Shown: positions 12,601-25,042 of the stretch, one piece after another
Numbering within the stretch: the first letter of the stretch is position 1
Layout: the number at the start of each line of letters is the position of its first letter
Source: Eunapius fragilis
Lineage: Eukaryota > Porifera > Demospongiae > Spongillida > Spongillidae
DNA length: 64,000 nt
Direction: 5' to 3'
Assembly (NCBI GenBank): GCA_963681505.1
Contig: OY811982.1
Location: forward strand, 1,837,156-1,901,155
Notes under the pieces: model-generated
Database searches by the model: none
What the model was told of the DNA's origin: nothing
Seen by the model: the letters and a program-made list of their open reading frames with translations, nothing else
Made by a program: the position numbers and the translations under genes

Positions 12601-13155
12601 TTGTCTGCCAATACAGGCATGTACAAGTGAGCCTTCATTTCATGGAGCCAAGATGGCCGAATATCTTCATCCAGGAAGGGGTGTGGTCAAACCCAGTGAT
12701 CCACTAAGACAGTGTGAGCACTCCAGAGTACTGCTAGTGTATAGCCTCACATTGCTATGCATGTTGTCTGCCAATACAGGCATGTACAAGTGAGCCTTCA
12801 TTTCATGGATCCAAGATGGCCGAATATCTTCATCCAGGAAGGGGTGTGGTCAAACCCAGTGATCCACTAAGACAGTGTGAGCACTCCAGAGTACTGCTAG
12901 TGTATAGCCTCACATTGCTATGCATGTTGTCTGCCAATACAGGCATGTACAAGTGAGCCTTCATTTCATGGAGCCAAAATGGCCAAATACCTTCATCCAG
13001 GAAGGGGTGTGGTCAAACCCTGTGATCCACAGAGACAGAGTGAGCACTCCAGAGTACTGCTGGTGTATAGCCTCACATTGCTATGCATGTTGTCTGCCAA
13101 TACAGGCATGTACATAGGAGCCTTCATTTAATGGATCCAAGATGGTCGATTATCT
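9605..13155 (+). repeat. Left array: about 21 direct copies of a 163-bp unit
   Basis: Near-identical units recur every 163 bp, seen for example at 10313, 10476, 10639 and 10802. Each has a constant block CCAAGATGGCCGAATATC and CCAGGAAGGGGTGTGG. Each also has a donor-like GTGAGT or GTGAGC and, 66 bp later, an acceptor-like TGCCAATACAG. Two unit variants alternate (GTGAGCCTTCATTTCATGG versus GAGAGCTTACAATAAATGG). Because 163 is not a multiple of 3, the long open frames that cross two units change frame at each unit and are not genes. The last unit decays at 13110-13155. Confidence 0.95.
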
Positions 13156-13393
13156 TATCTTCCACATGACTGAGTAAATTAATACCTGTGTTCTACTGCC
13201 TCAGATTGACTTTTTTTTTCTCATGTCATATTTTTACATGGACTGCAAGATGTCAGTCAGACTTATTTGTTGATTACAGTGAATAGTTTCTTGTGACTTT
13301 CTTTTTTTTTTTAATGAGTACATGTGTGCTTTAAGCTTATGGATTGTGGGTGATAATCACTAATATAGATGTTTTGATTTTTATTGCGGGTAG

Positions 13394-16300
13394 CTGGTGG
13401 GAGTGATTAGCTCTCCTGTGGTGTTTCCCGCAACCTGCTCTGCTAATACCGATCCGTGCAGCACACCTTCCTCCATTGCAAGTGGTACAGTTACTTCTTT
13501 CTTCTTTGTTCTCTTGTTGGTTGCTTCGCTGTGGAGCCCAGTTATGGTATTTGCTTGTTTTTGGAATGACGAGTTTCAATTGAATGATGTAATCTATTTC
13601 GTGTGTGGTGTCCCTGGAATGAAGCCAAAGCGCAAGCATTGTATTGATCACGAACGGCTCGTTGCTGTTTTGATGCAGAAAGGCATTCCGCTGCCAAATG
13701 CGTCACGATCTGCCCCAGATGGATACTGGTTTTTGGTTGCCCAAGCACTATCCGGCTTCAAGTACCCCTCTTCAAAGTATACCTATGCAGTGTATAAGTA
13801 TTGGTTGAGTAACAGGAATCGAATGCAAGCCATTGCACAGGAGGACGCAATAGATCACAAAACACATGCAGAGGTATAGTTTCCTGCAATAGACATGGTA
13901 CCTTATTGTAATCATGCATAGGCCACATGCACCACCACTGAAATGGTGAAAATGACAACTCAGAGTGCGATGATGAGGTATATAAGGCTTTGCGCCGATT
14001 TTTTTTAAATCATGCTATTTTTTGAAGCCACTATATTGTCTATGCCATCAACCATATGATTCAGAAAGGTAGGGTTGTCGTATTATTTTTTGGTTCCTAT
14101 ATCATACATCATTTATTGTCATTAGGTTTATGATAGGCTGTGACTATTGTGCTGAATGGTACCATGGCAGTTGTGTGGGTGTTACACCTGAAGAGGCGAA
14201 GAAGATTGATGCTTACAGATGTCCAAAATGTGTATCACAGTCCATTGATTCACCATTGTATACAGATGGTTAGTGATAAGAATACTTGCCCTTGAAATGT
14301 ATTTAGTGAACCTTATATATGTAAATAAAGGAATAACTGAATCCCATTCTGTAAGAGATGGAAGCATGCACAATCAAGAGGTAGATTAAACACATGTTTT
14401 GTGCATCTTGTTCCCTAGCTGGTATTGTTTTTATTTATAGCTACCAGCATTGATAGAGGAGGGTGCAATGTCAATTTTGCAATTACAGCCTACAATCACA
14501 GATCTGGAGTTGCCGCCATCAGGAGATTTTTCATTGAGCAGAGTTGTATGGGATGCGAACTTTGCAGGAGAAAAAGTATCCCCATCATGGGTACATCTTT
14601 GTGCTGCCGGGCTGTCAAAGCTCAATCAGTTCTGTTCCTTTGCCTTTAGGAGGCACTGGAAAAAGAAAACCATTTCTCGTAAATCTTCAATATTTGTTTT
14701 CAAGGCTAGAGCCTACTGCACATTTTCAGGCTGCAATGTATCTGCAATGCTTTTAGTAAAATCCTGTGATGTTGCTAGTGATGAAGTGACCATACATGTT
14801 GAATGTTCAGGACGTATATGCCACACAATTGGTGAAAAACATGCCCGTCGTTTTAGTCATTGCATTAGAAAAGACCTGTACAAAAGTTTCCAAGATACTC
14901 ATATTGCTCCATCAAAAGAATATCTCAATAGATTACTTAAACTGACTGATGAACAGTTTGCTGCTGGAAATAGAGATGCTGTAGGTGCTACTACTTCAGT
15001 TTTGAAGAAGATATCTTCAGAAGCAAGATTGGTGCAACAAGAGCATACCGACCTAGTTACATCTCTCACTATCCTTAGGAAAAAACTAATAGACCGTCAA
15101 GACAAGGCACAAGTCTTAAACAAAAAGATTACTCCTATTCAAGGATTCATACAGTGCATCCAAGCTCACCCATTTTCTGTGATATGCTTTAATGACACTA
15201 GTGTTCGACTGTACCATGAAATGGCTAAGTATAGCCCACTGTTTTGTGATGCAACTGGCACCATTGTGTCAGTACCAAAAATAGACGGTGTTAAAACAAC
15301 AGTGTACTATTATTCAATTGTGATAAAACATCCTGTCGATGGAAAAGCTCCTATCCCAGTTGCAGAACTAATCACAAATGACCATACGGTTCTTTCATTG
15401 TGCTACTTCATGGAGACCTTTCGTCGTGCAGAAGGACTGGTATTTGGATTTAGTGCAATAACTAATCCATTGCAGTTCATAATAGACCGCAGCATGGTGT
15501 TGCTGCTTAGCATACTCCACGTATACAATTCAGAATCCTTGCAAGATTACCTTGAACGCACATTCAGAATCGTAACAGGATCAGGAACTGTTAATGATTT
15601 CAGAAAGGTGTCACCACATGCATGTACCAGTCATGTAATGCACTCAGCTAGCAAGAACTGCAAAAAGTGGTAAGCAAAGCTTTTTTCAAAATTAAATGAT
15701 AGTACATCCTTTTGAAAGTTGCAACTTTATTAGTATAAAAATTCCTAATATTCCACCATAATGACATGCTTATGTAAGAGTGCACAGCACATCTACAAGT
15801 TTAATGGATCTATATGCATAGCATCAATTAAATGTACTGTTGCTCATATTTTTCTCCTTCTTATGACATTTATTTGCACACGACCATGAGAAGGAGGTTT
15901 ATCTCTATATCATGATTTATACCATGCTGGGTATACGTAGATAGGAACATATAAGTAGTTCAGGTGTCTCAATACCTCCACACAGGTTTGGAAAAGAACA
16001 ATACAAGTTTTCGATGTTTTGTTTTTCTACCCTCGTAAATAGTTCAACACTGCGAGAGCTAGTTAGAAGGGCTGGACTACTTAAAGTACTGTATTGCTCA
16101 GAAATTGAATCTCCTACATTCAAACGGGCATACAACTCAATAGTTGATGATATAAACTCCCTGAACACTTATGATATTATCCAAGTTGAACTACCAGAGA
16201 CTGGACCAAGTGATCATGACAGCATATATGAAGAAAGTAGCTCTTCAGAAGACAATAGTGTTCCAGTCAATCCTTTTACAGAATACTTCAAGCGCAAAAC

Positions 16301-17242
16301 TGCCTCTGTTTGTGTTCCTTCTGACGGAGAGATAAAGAATACCTATTTTCAGCCTCAGTATTTTGAAGTGATTTTAAACAAATGGTTGCCCATGGCACCT
16401 TTTTGGACTTGTTTATTACTGGGTAGGTATTTTCTGTACTAATTGAATGCATGTTCATCACTTCATGTATTGTACAGGTGATCTTTCTCGACACAAGGTG
16501 GAAAAACCTTTGAATCTCTCCATCCTGGTAAAGAAATATTGTACATTAACACATGTAAAATGTATAGATTAAGCCATTTGAGATAGATTTTATAAATCTA
16601 AAAATACTGATATATTGATGTCTATTTTGCTTCTTTTTAAGCATCACCTGACAAAGACATCAGGGACCATTGAAGCTTGGAACTTCATTCTAAAAAAAAT
16701 TGATCACCCACAGAAACACATTAGACCAGATGTTTTTATACAACAGCATTGCGATATCATTGTTGCACGACAACGCCAATTTTTTGATGATCTACAGGAG
16801 CCATTTCGAAAAAAAATTAAGGTTCTGCACATTCATCTACATGTACATAGTTTTGACTTTGTCATACCTTTTAATTGCAGCAATCACTGAAAAGAAAAGC
16901 ATCTCGTCCTTTGAAGGAAAAGTGGGCCAAACGAAGTTGCAATATGAAGAAAAGGTCCAAATTCGGTTACTTTCAGAAAACATTGGAACCCCTGCCCTAC
17001 AAGATTGAAAGGTAATTTAATTTAATGGGTTGTGCAGATTTTATGTCATATATTCCAGTTCTGAAAATGTAGCAGTCTCTGATAGTGATGACCAGTCTCG
17101 GTACCAGTTAAACACTTTGTGTGATGCATTGCATTGATAAAACATATCTTATCAGTTTACTTGCACAACCAACCACAATTATAGACCAAGAGGAAATCAT
17201 AAAAAAGGAAGTTTCCAGGTCTCCATTACGGTTTTGTTATGA
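13394..17242 (+). CDS. PHD-finger and RNase H-fold transposase gene (provisional model)
   Basis: Likely exons: 13394-13873, about 13922-13977, 14028-14068, 14126-14268, 14441-15669, 15986-16422, 16478-16527, 16642-16821, 16881-17011, 17059-17100, 17185-17242. The PHD finger is built from [12 protein letters not shown] and [13 protein letters not shown], then CPKC. The long exon 14441-15669 carries D (FCDATGT, codon 15248), a second D (IIDRS, codon 15485) and a C-x2-H motif (CTSHVMH). A Glu candidate (TSGTIEAW, codon 16672) lies in a later exon. This order fits hAT/MULE/KDZ-type transposases with an insert before the Glu; I cannot fix the family. Problems are an in-frame TGA at about 13938 before the PHD, a phase mismatch into 14441, and a possible pair of 1-nt shifts near 14570 and 14750. 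Confidence 0.65.
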
Positions 17243-17364
17243 ACACTGTGTTATTGAACTATAGTAAAATGACTGTTTTTTTTTTCAGACCTTGTCCATC
17301 ACACAAATGTGTTGATTTAGAAATGGTGAGTTCATGTACACCATATTTCCTTTGTAATTATATA

Positions 17365-20300
17365 ATGGCTCCAAAAAATTTAAAAAAAAAGAGTTCAGGT
17401 GCATTACTGCATGTGCCCAAAAGACTGAACAAAGGCATAAAGGGCAAGTCCAATCTCTGCTGGCTGAACTCAGTTTTGCAGGCCACCTTGAGTACTCCAC
17501 TACTACCTCTGTTAAAAGGTACAGTGCTGTGGAGTTTTAATATAAGTACATTTACTTTTGTTTTTTTTACAGCTGCCACCTGTGCTAAGCGGCGTACATC
17601 CATCCAGAAGTGTTTTATTGATATTATGGACCAGCTTCAGGGTTCTACATGTGACCCTTGTGACTCCACACCACTTGCTGTAAGATTAGAATGAATAAAT
17701 AATACATTTACAAAAAGTAAACCATAAATGACAGAAGTTGCTCTGTAAAGAAGAAAAATCACTGCCAATTGGATTTCAAAATGATTGTATAGAGGGCATA
17801 TCGGCTTTGATAAACAAACTGTTTTCTAAGACAGATGTAAGTCTTTTGCTGTACATGATGACATTATGAAGACTTTTGCTTAGGAAATAGAGAAAATGTT
17901 CTCAACATTGGTACACAGAACAGCTGAATGCTGCTTAAAGGTGATCAGTTATATTTTGTGGTTGTAACCATCATGCTATCATACTTTATTGTGAAAGAAT
18001 GTTAATGAAACAGAATCATGGACAATACTTACATGTGGAGTGGGGAACAGTTGTGAAGAAAAGAGTATATATAATCTAATGATGAGCGTACTCGATGCAA
18101 AAACAACACTGGATCACATGCAATTGTCTGAAGTGTAAGCAGTGTTCTAAACTCACTGCAAAGACAATACAGTATCATTCACAGGTTTTGTAACATTTGT
18201 GAAAATCGACTGATTGTGCAACAAGCTGAAGTTCAGACGCCCTCAATTCTGATTATTCATTGTGACAGGGTATCAGATGATGGCCTCTCATGGAAAATTA
18301 AGAGTAGAATTACAATTCCAAGGTTTGTTTTATTTTTGTCCTTAGATGCCATCAAAATTAGATACTGAGTGCTTCATTGCAGTTCTTTCACACTGTCACA
18401 TAAGAGCCTTGAAGAAGATACTGAATACCAACTTAACTCAGTTGTGGTATGCCAACATGTGTACACATGTAAGCTCATACTAACAGCAGAAATTTTTATA
18501 GGTTCACCATGGTGATCACCCATATCATGGCCACTGTAACATACGTTTTGTACTTGTTCTATCTGATGTAATAATAATCATGTTGCAGATACCTGTTATG
18601 TACACAGCAATAACAAGTGGATTCATTACAATGATGCAATCGTATCCGAAATGTTATCTGAGCAATTCATTTCATCCAATGAAATAAAGGTAGAGAATGT
18701 TTTTAATGTTATGAACGTAATGCATCATCCAATAATGCAGGAAAATGTATGTCTTGCTGTATATACATCACCAATGAAGATTGTAAGTAAAACTAATTAA
18801 TGCATTTCCTATTCATAATGCTGTATTATGTCTATAGCCACTTGTGAATAAGGCGACATCAACTGAAGAATTCATGTCTTGCTGTCACAAATTTGTAAAC
18901 ATAATAATTATGTTTACAGTCATTCATATTAAAAATTATATTTTATACAGAATTACAAAGGTTTGCCATTGAATGCAGAAGCTGAGGTAAATTAAATGCT
19001 AACTGCTAGTTTCAACATTATAATATTATATATTTGTTTTGTAGCTCAGCCAGAGTATTCCTGAGCCACACTCAAGGTTTCAGTTGGATGGAAGTGACTT
19101 AAGCCTTCTAGCTTCTGAATCTTGGATTAATTCAAGAGTAGGAATTTAATACAAAATATAAATGTATTGTTGTACTAGCTCTTCAAACCCTAAACGTTTT
19201 ACAGATCATTGCAGCGTATATGGAGCTTTTGAAAACTTCAGCAGTGACAGTAATTTCACCATTACTTGTCTTATTTTTATAACCTGTTTGGGATGATATT
19301 CAGGAACAACGGAAGGTGATCTCTTTTGATCCTACATTTCTGCCAACCTTTAGCAGTAGGGGATACCAGAGCATCAAACACTACACCAAGGTACCATTCT
19401 TACAGACTGAATAAGTGGTTCTTAATATGATGTAATTTTAATTAGGGATGCAATATTTTTGAGCATGATCTCATGCTTTTCCCAGTACACAAGCCACAAC
19501 ATTGGAGTTTAGTGGTTAGTTGTTGCACAATAAATAATAATTTGTAACATGTTCATATCTATATGCAGGTTGTTTACCCGAAATTAAAATTCATACTCTG
19601 CATCGACTCTTTGCACTTCTCCAATGTAGATGAAGTGAACTGGATATGGTTAGATTTTATGTGGTCCACAGGCACTCAACTCAATTTATTCATATCTTCT
19701 AGGATGTATCTGTGTAGCGAAAGCTACAACCAATCAAGTCTACAAATTTCACCTTGTGAATGGAAGTATTATGATTCAGTAAATATGTATAAATACAATT
19801 TAACACGTCATCTAAACTTTATCATTGTTATTGCTAGAAGGATGCTCCAATTCAGAAGAATACAAATGACTGTGGGGCATTTGTGTGTTTTGTAAGTGCA
19901 TATAGATACCCTTCTAGAGTATAGATTTTATAACTACCTATAGGCAGCACGGCTGCTTGTGGAGGGATTACCATGCCTGCATACACAGGTAAAGTTAGAT
20001 AAATCAGTAACAGTATGAGACATACGTAATTCTGTGTCAAAGGAATCAGTAACAAGGTTTAGGTTACAAATGGTGTATGAACTATCTAATGGCAGCCTAT
20101 ACCCTTTGCAAGGTGACGAGGTATGTGCTGTAATGATCTAATCTACTATTTTGATCATTGACGGTGTTTAATAAAATCTAAGACCAGCGACAGTTTAGAC
20201 AGCTGCCCATACGATGACCCAAAAGAAGACCTAACATCTACATGTAGTGATGAGAACAATGATCACAGTGATAGAGAAAACATTGATCTGAGTGGCAGTA

Positions 20301-20961
20301 ACTCAGAATCAAGCTGTACAAATAATGATGTACAAGAATTCCTAATTCCAGAACATGAAAATACACCTGATCCGAATGACATATGTGGTCTTAAATGGGG
20401 CAGAGACCACTATATTCGATTTCTTCCTTCTCTTAAAAGACAGTCGTACACGTGAGTTAGGGTTTGATCAGTTTTCTGTGAAGGTTTACTATTTGTATGG
20501 CTATTGATTTCAGAGATGCTCAGTGTCCTTTTTCAAGAACATTCATAAGAAGTGTAGTGAAAGAGATGGAAGTAAGCATTAACTGATGGCTCTTCTAGTC
20601 AGTGAATGGCATTTCAGCCCACGATAAGGAATATTCTAAAAGGGAAGGTATGCACTGAATATCATGAACACATACAACTTGTCGAGAAACTGACCAAGCA
20701 GGATTGTGGCTGGCCTTTACAGCACTGCTACGATATGGTAACTGAATTCATTTTATTTGGGCACATAATGTTCCATTTAAGCTGTAGGTATCAGAGATAT
20801 TTTGGTACCTACAAGAACTGGAAAGTGACGTGAAATCGACAGCTATGGTATGCACTACACGAATAAATCGATTCATTGTTTGGCCTGAGGTAAGAAATCA
20901 AGGTAACTCCCCACCAGTGAAAATAATCATACTGTCATCCAGATCATCACTACCCTCATAA
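17365..20961 (+). CDS. USP deubiquitinase fused to Ulp1 SUMO protease
   Basis: Start ATG 17365. Exons end at 17518; then 17573-17679, 17735-17836, 17884-17940, 17998-18134, 18185-18322, 18383-18446, 18502-18535, 18589-18689, 18741-18782, 18838-18894, 18951-18986, 19045-19137, 19205-19249, 19304-19390, 19446-19514, 19569-19648, 19703-19778, 19838-19891, 19944-19988, 20043-20120, 20183-20451, 20514-20571, 20618-20647, 20702-20737, 20788-20961. All 26 join in phase (740 aa). USP parts: Cys box NLCWLNSVLQA, QNDCIEGISALINKLF, FCNIC, and His box GHYTCYVHSNNKW with YND. Ulp1 parts: WINSRIIAAYMELL, His in HWSLVV, Asp in CIDSLH, Gln and Cys in PIQKNTNDCGAFVC. An acidic tail follows. USPs remove ubiquitin and Ulp1 removes SUMO. 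Both active sites look complete. The gene starts 122 bp after the transposase stop. Confidence 0.85.
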
Positions 20962-21335
20962 TGAAGAAATATGCAATAGATCATAAGCAAGCCGTTGGAT
21001 ATTATCTTCAACACACACTACCCATTTAATTGTATTTTTAATGGGACAAATACTGCCACTCTACTTTAAAAACAGTTCCTTCCGTTTTTTGCTTTAAAAT
21101 ATCTCATTCAGCTTTCTTTGTCACTGGTTTTATACTTGCATAACAAATCACAAATGTTAATAAATTCATAAACAAAGAAATACAAAAAACAACTAAAATG
21201 TGTTCATTCCAACAATACATGAAAACAACATAGTAATAAACGAGGCAATACAAGACCTCATTGTAAGCGATTACCTCTTCCCCACACATATGTGCCATTC
21301 CTATGAAAGGCGAGGGCATGGCTGTAGTGGATAGT

Positions 21336-24300
21336 CAACATGCATAGCAATGTGAGGATACACCAGCAGTACTCTGGAGTGCTCACACTGTCTCTGTGGA
21401 CCGCTGGGTTTGACCACACCCCTTCCTGGATGAAGATATTCGGCCATCTTGGCTCCATGAAATGAAGGCTCACTTGTACATGCCTATATTGGCAGACAAC
21501 ATGCATAGCATTGTGAGGCTATACACCAGCAGTACTCTGGAGTGCTCACTCTGTCTCTGTGGATCACTGGGTTTGACCACACCCCTTCCTGGATGAAGAT
21601 ATTCGGCCATCTTGCCTCCATTTATTGTAAGCTCTCATCTATATGCCTGTATTGGCAGACAACATGCATAGCAATGTGAGGCTATACACTAGCAGTACTC
21701 TAGAGTGCTCACACTATCTCTGTGGATCACTGGGTTTGACCACACCCCTTCCTGGATGAAGATATTCGGCCATCTTGCCTCCATTTATTGTAAGCTCTCA
21801 TCTATATGCCTGTATTGGCAGACAACATGCATAGCAATGTGAGGCTATACACCAGCAGTACTCTGGAGTGCTCACACTATCTCTGTAGATCACTGGGTTT
21901 GACCACACCCCTTCCTGGATGAAGATATTCGGCCATCTTGTCTCCATTTATTGTAAGCTCTCATCTATATGCCTGTATTGACAGACAACATGCATAGCAA
22001 TGTGAGGCTATACACCAGCAGTACTCTGGAGTGCTCACACTATCTCTGTGGATCACTGGGTTTGACCACACCCCTTCCTGGATGAAGATATTCGGCCATC
22101 TGGGTTCCATTTATTGTAAGCTCTCATCTATATGCCTGTATTGGCAGACAACATGCATAGCAATGTGAGGCTATACACTAGCAGTACTCTGGAGTACTCA
22201 CACTATCTCTGTGGATCACTGGGTTTGACCACACCCCTTCCTGGATGAAGATATTCGGCCATCTTGGCTCCATGAAATGAAGGCTCACTTGTACATGCCT
22301 GTATTGACAGACAACATGCATAGCAATGTGAGGCTATACACCAGCAGTACTCTGGAGTGCTCACACTGTCTTAGTGGATCACTGGGTTTGACCACACCCC
22401 TTCCTGGATGAAGATATTCGGCCATCTTGGCTCCATGAAATGAAGGCTCACTTGTACATGCCTGTATTGGCAGACAACATGCATAGCAATGTGAGGCTAT
22501 ACACCAGCAGTACTCTGGAGTACTCACACTATCTCTGTGGATCACTGGGTTTGACCACACCCCTTCCTGGATGAAGATATTCGGCCATCTTGGCTCCATG
22601 AAATGAAGGCTCACTTGTACATGCCTATATTGGCAGACAACATGCATAGCATTGTGAGGCTATACACCAGCAGTACTCTGGAGTGCTCACTCTGTCTCTG
22701 TGGATCACTGGGTTTGACCACACCCCTTCCTGGATGAAGATATTCGGCCATCTTGCCTCCATTTATTGTAAGCTCTCATCTATATGCCTGTATTGGCAGA
22801 CAACATGCATAGCAATGTGAGGCTATACACTAGCAGTACTCTGGAGTGCTCACACTGTCTTAGTGGATCACTGGGTTTGACCACACCCCTTCCTGGATGA
22901 AGATATTCGGCCATCTTGGCTCCATTTATTGTAAGCTCTCATCTATATGCCTGTATTGGCAGACAACATGCATAGCAATGTGAGGCTATACACCAGCAGT
23001 ACTCACACTATCTCTGTGGATCACTGGGTTTGACCACACCCCTTCCTGGATGAAGATATTCGGCCATCTTGGCTCCATGAAATGAAGGCTCACTTGTACA
23101 TGCCTGTATTGACAGACAACATGCATAGCAATGTGAGGCTATACACCAGCAGTACTCTGGAGTGCTCACACTATCTCTGTGCATCACTGGGTTTGACCAC
23201 ACCCCTTCCTGGATGAAGATATTCGGCCATCTTGGCTCCATGAAATGAAGGCTCACTTGTACATGCCTGTATTGACAGACAACATGCATAGCAATGTGAG
23301 GCTATACACCAGCAGTACTCTGGAGTACTCACACTATCTCTGTGGATCACTGGGTTTGACCACACCCCTTCCTGGATGAAGATATTCGGCCATCTTGGCT
23401 CCATGAAATGAAGGCTCACTTGTACATGCCTGTATTGGCAGACAACATGCATAGCAATGTGAGGCTATACACCAGCAGTACTCTGGAGTGCTCACACTGT
23501 CTTAGTGGATCACTGGGTTTGACCACACCCCTTCCTGGATGAAGATATTCGGCCATCTTGGATCCATGAAATGAAGGCTCACTTGTTCATGCCTGTATTG
23601 GCAGACAACATGCATAGCAATGTGAGGCTATACACCAGCAGTACTCTGGAGTACTCACACTATCTCTGTGGATCACTGGGTTTGACCACACCCCTTCCTG
23701 GATGAAGATATTCGGCCATCTTGGCTCCATGAAATGAAGGCTCACTTGTACATGCCTGTATTGGCAGACAACATGCATAGCAATGTGAGGCTATACACCA
23801 GCAGTACTCTGGAGTGCTCACTCTGTCTCTGTGGAGCACTGGGTTTGACCACACCCCTTCCTGGATGAAGATATTCGGCCATCTTGGTTCCATTTATTGT
23901 AAGCTCTCATCTATATGCCTGTATTGGCAGACAACATGCATAGCAATGTGAGGCTATACACCAGCAGTACTCTGGAGTGCTCACACTATCTCTGTGGATC
24001 ACTGGGTTTGACCACACCTCTTCCTGGATGAAGATATTCGGCCATCTTGGCTCCATTTATTGTAAGCTCTCATCTATATGCCTGTATTGGCAGACAACAT
24101 GCATAGCAATGTGAGGCTATACACCAGCAGTACTCTGGAGTGCTCACACTATCTCTGTGGATCACTGGGTTTGACCACACCCCTTCCTGGATGAAGATAT
24201 TCGGCCATCTTGGCTCCATGAAATGAAGGTTCACTTGTATATGCCTGTATTGGCAGACAACATGCATAGCAATGTGAGGCTATACACTAGCAGTACTCTG

Positions 24301-24690
24301 GAGTGCTCACACTATCTCTGTGGATCACTGGGTTTGACCACACCCCTTCCTGGATGAAGATATTCGGCCATCTTGGCTCCATGAAATGAAGGTTCACTTG
24401 TATATGCCTGTATTGGCAGACAACATGCATAGCAATGTGAGGCTATACACTAGCAGTACTCTGGAGTGCTCACACTATCTCTGTGGATCACTCACTGGGT
24501 TTGACTACACCCCTTCTTGGATGAAGATATTCGGCCGTCTTAGCTCCATTGGAGGCGCACGCTTCTACGGAGAAGATATGCATGCCTCTATTGGCTGACA
24601 AACGAGCATATACACCAGCAGTACTCTGGAATGCTAACCGGTTTTGGTCAAACCCCTTCTTGGATGGGGGTGGTCAGAATCTTGTAGTTC
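21336..24690 (-). repeat. Right array: about 20 inverted copies of the 163-bp unit
   Basis: The same unit as in the left array, reversed, so the two arrays could fold onto each other. The variant with GTAAGCTCTCATCTATATG is more frequent here than on the left. One unit is shortened near 23005. The outermost unit (24540-24690) is strongly diverged. Confidence 0.95.
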
Positions 24691-24878
24691 TTCTAGTCCA
24701 TGTAGATGTACGTAGCTGCATTGGCATACAAGTGACCGATCCGATATACTCCAGTACTTGTAGGGTATACACTTGCATATATATATATACGCTGTCTTTT
24801 ACTCAACTGTTCTGTTCCTTCAACGTTTCGATAAGTTATATTTACGAACCGGCCGCTCATTATCAAAATAACAATCTG

Positions 24879-24929
24879 ACCGCAGGAATGTGAGGCGAAT
24901 GTGAGGCTGAGGAATGTGGGGCTAACTTC
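24879..24929 (-). repeat. Right terminal inverted repeat of the large transposon
   Basis: The reverse complement reads TTAGCCCCACATTCCTCAGCC, then two further CACATTC blocks and TGCGGT, matching 9359-9399. Flanking bases on the two sides show no clear target duplication. Confidence 0.6.
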
Positions 24930-25042
24930 TACGCGGTTACGAACTGTTCGTAACGGGTGAAGTGAAAATTTATGGACAAAACAATTCAATAGCAACAGGA
25001 CTCTTCAGTACCAATTTTGAAGCAATTTGGACACTCCAGCAG

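Larger units (their letters stand above)
9359..24929 (+). mobile_element. Large foldback-type DNA transposon with PHD/transposase and USP-Ulp1 genes
   Basis: About 15.6 kb with mirror symmetry. Short imperfect terminal repeats (9359-9399, inverted at 24879-24929) are followed inward by arrays of a 163-bp unit, direct on the left (9605-13155) and inverted on the right (21336-24690). The 8-kb centre (13394-20961) holds genes only on the + strand. They encode a PHD finger, an RNase H-fold transposase with D, D, CxxH and E signatures, a USP deubiquitinase and an Ulp1 SUMO protease. Ulp1 domains are known from KDZ/Zisupton and some Mutator-like elements, and array-built arms are known from Foldback elements. 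The combination with a USP is not one I recognise. I could not find a target-site duplication, so the exact ends are uncertain. Confidence 0.8.

Noticed and set aside
9661-13117. Serial open frames of 63-134 codons in the left and right arrays
   Set aside because: They are the same 163-bp unit read in rotating frames. The length is not a multiple of 3, and the frames end at unit variants.
9605-13155. Direct repeats at regular spacing as a possible CRISPR array
   Set aside because: The whole 163-bp unit repeats, with no unique spacers, and the setting is animal nuclear DNA.
13394-13618. Hydrophobic stretch before Met 13619 as a membrane protein
   Set aside because: It is short and matches nothing; it may be untranslated or intronic, and the reading begins at a GTG-type codon without other support.
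9351-24938. Target-site duplication of the large transposon
   Set aside because: Flanks of the best terminal repeats (ACCGAATG on the left, TACGCGGT on the right) do not match, so I report none.
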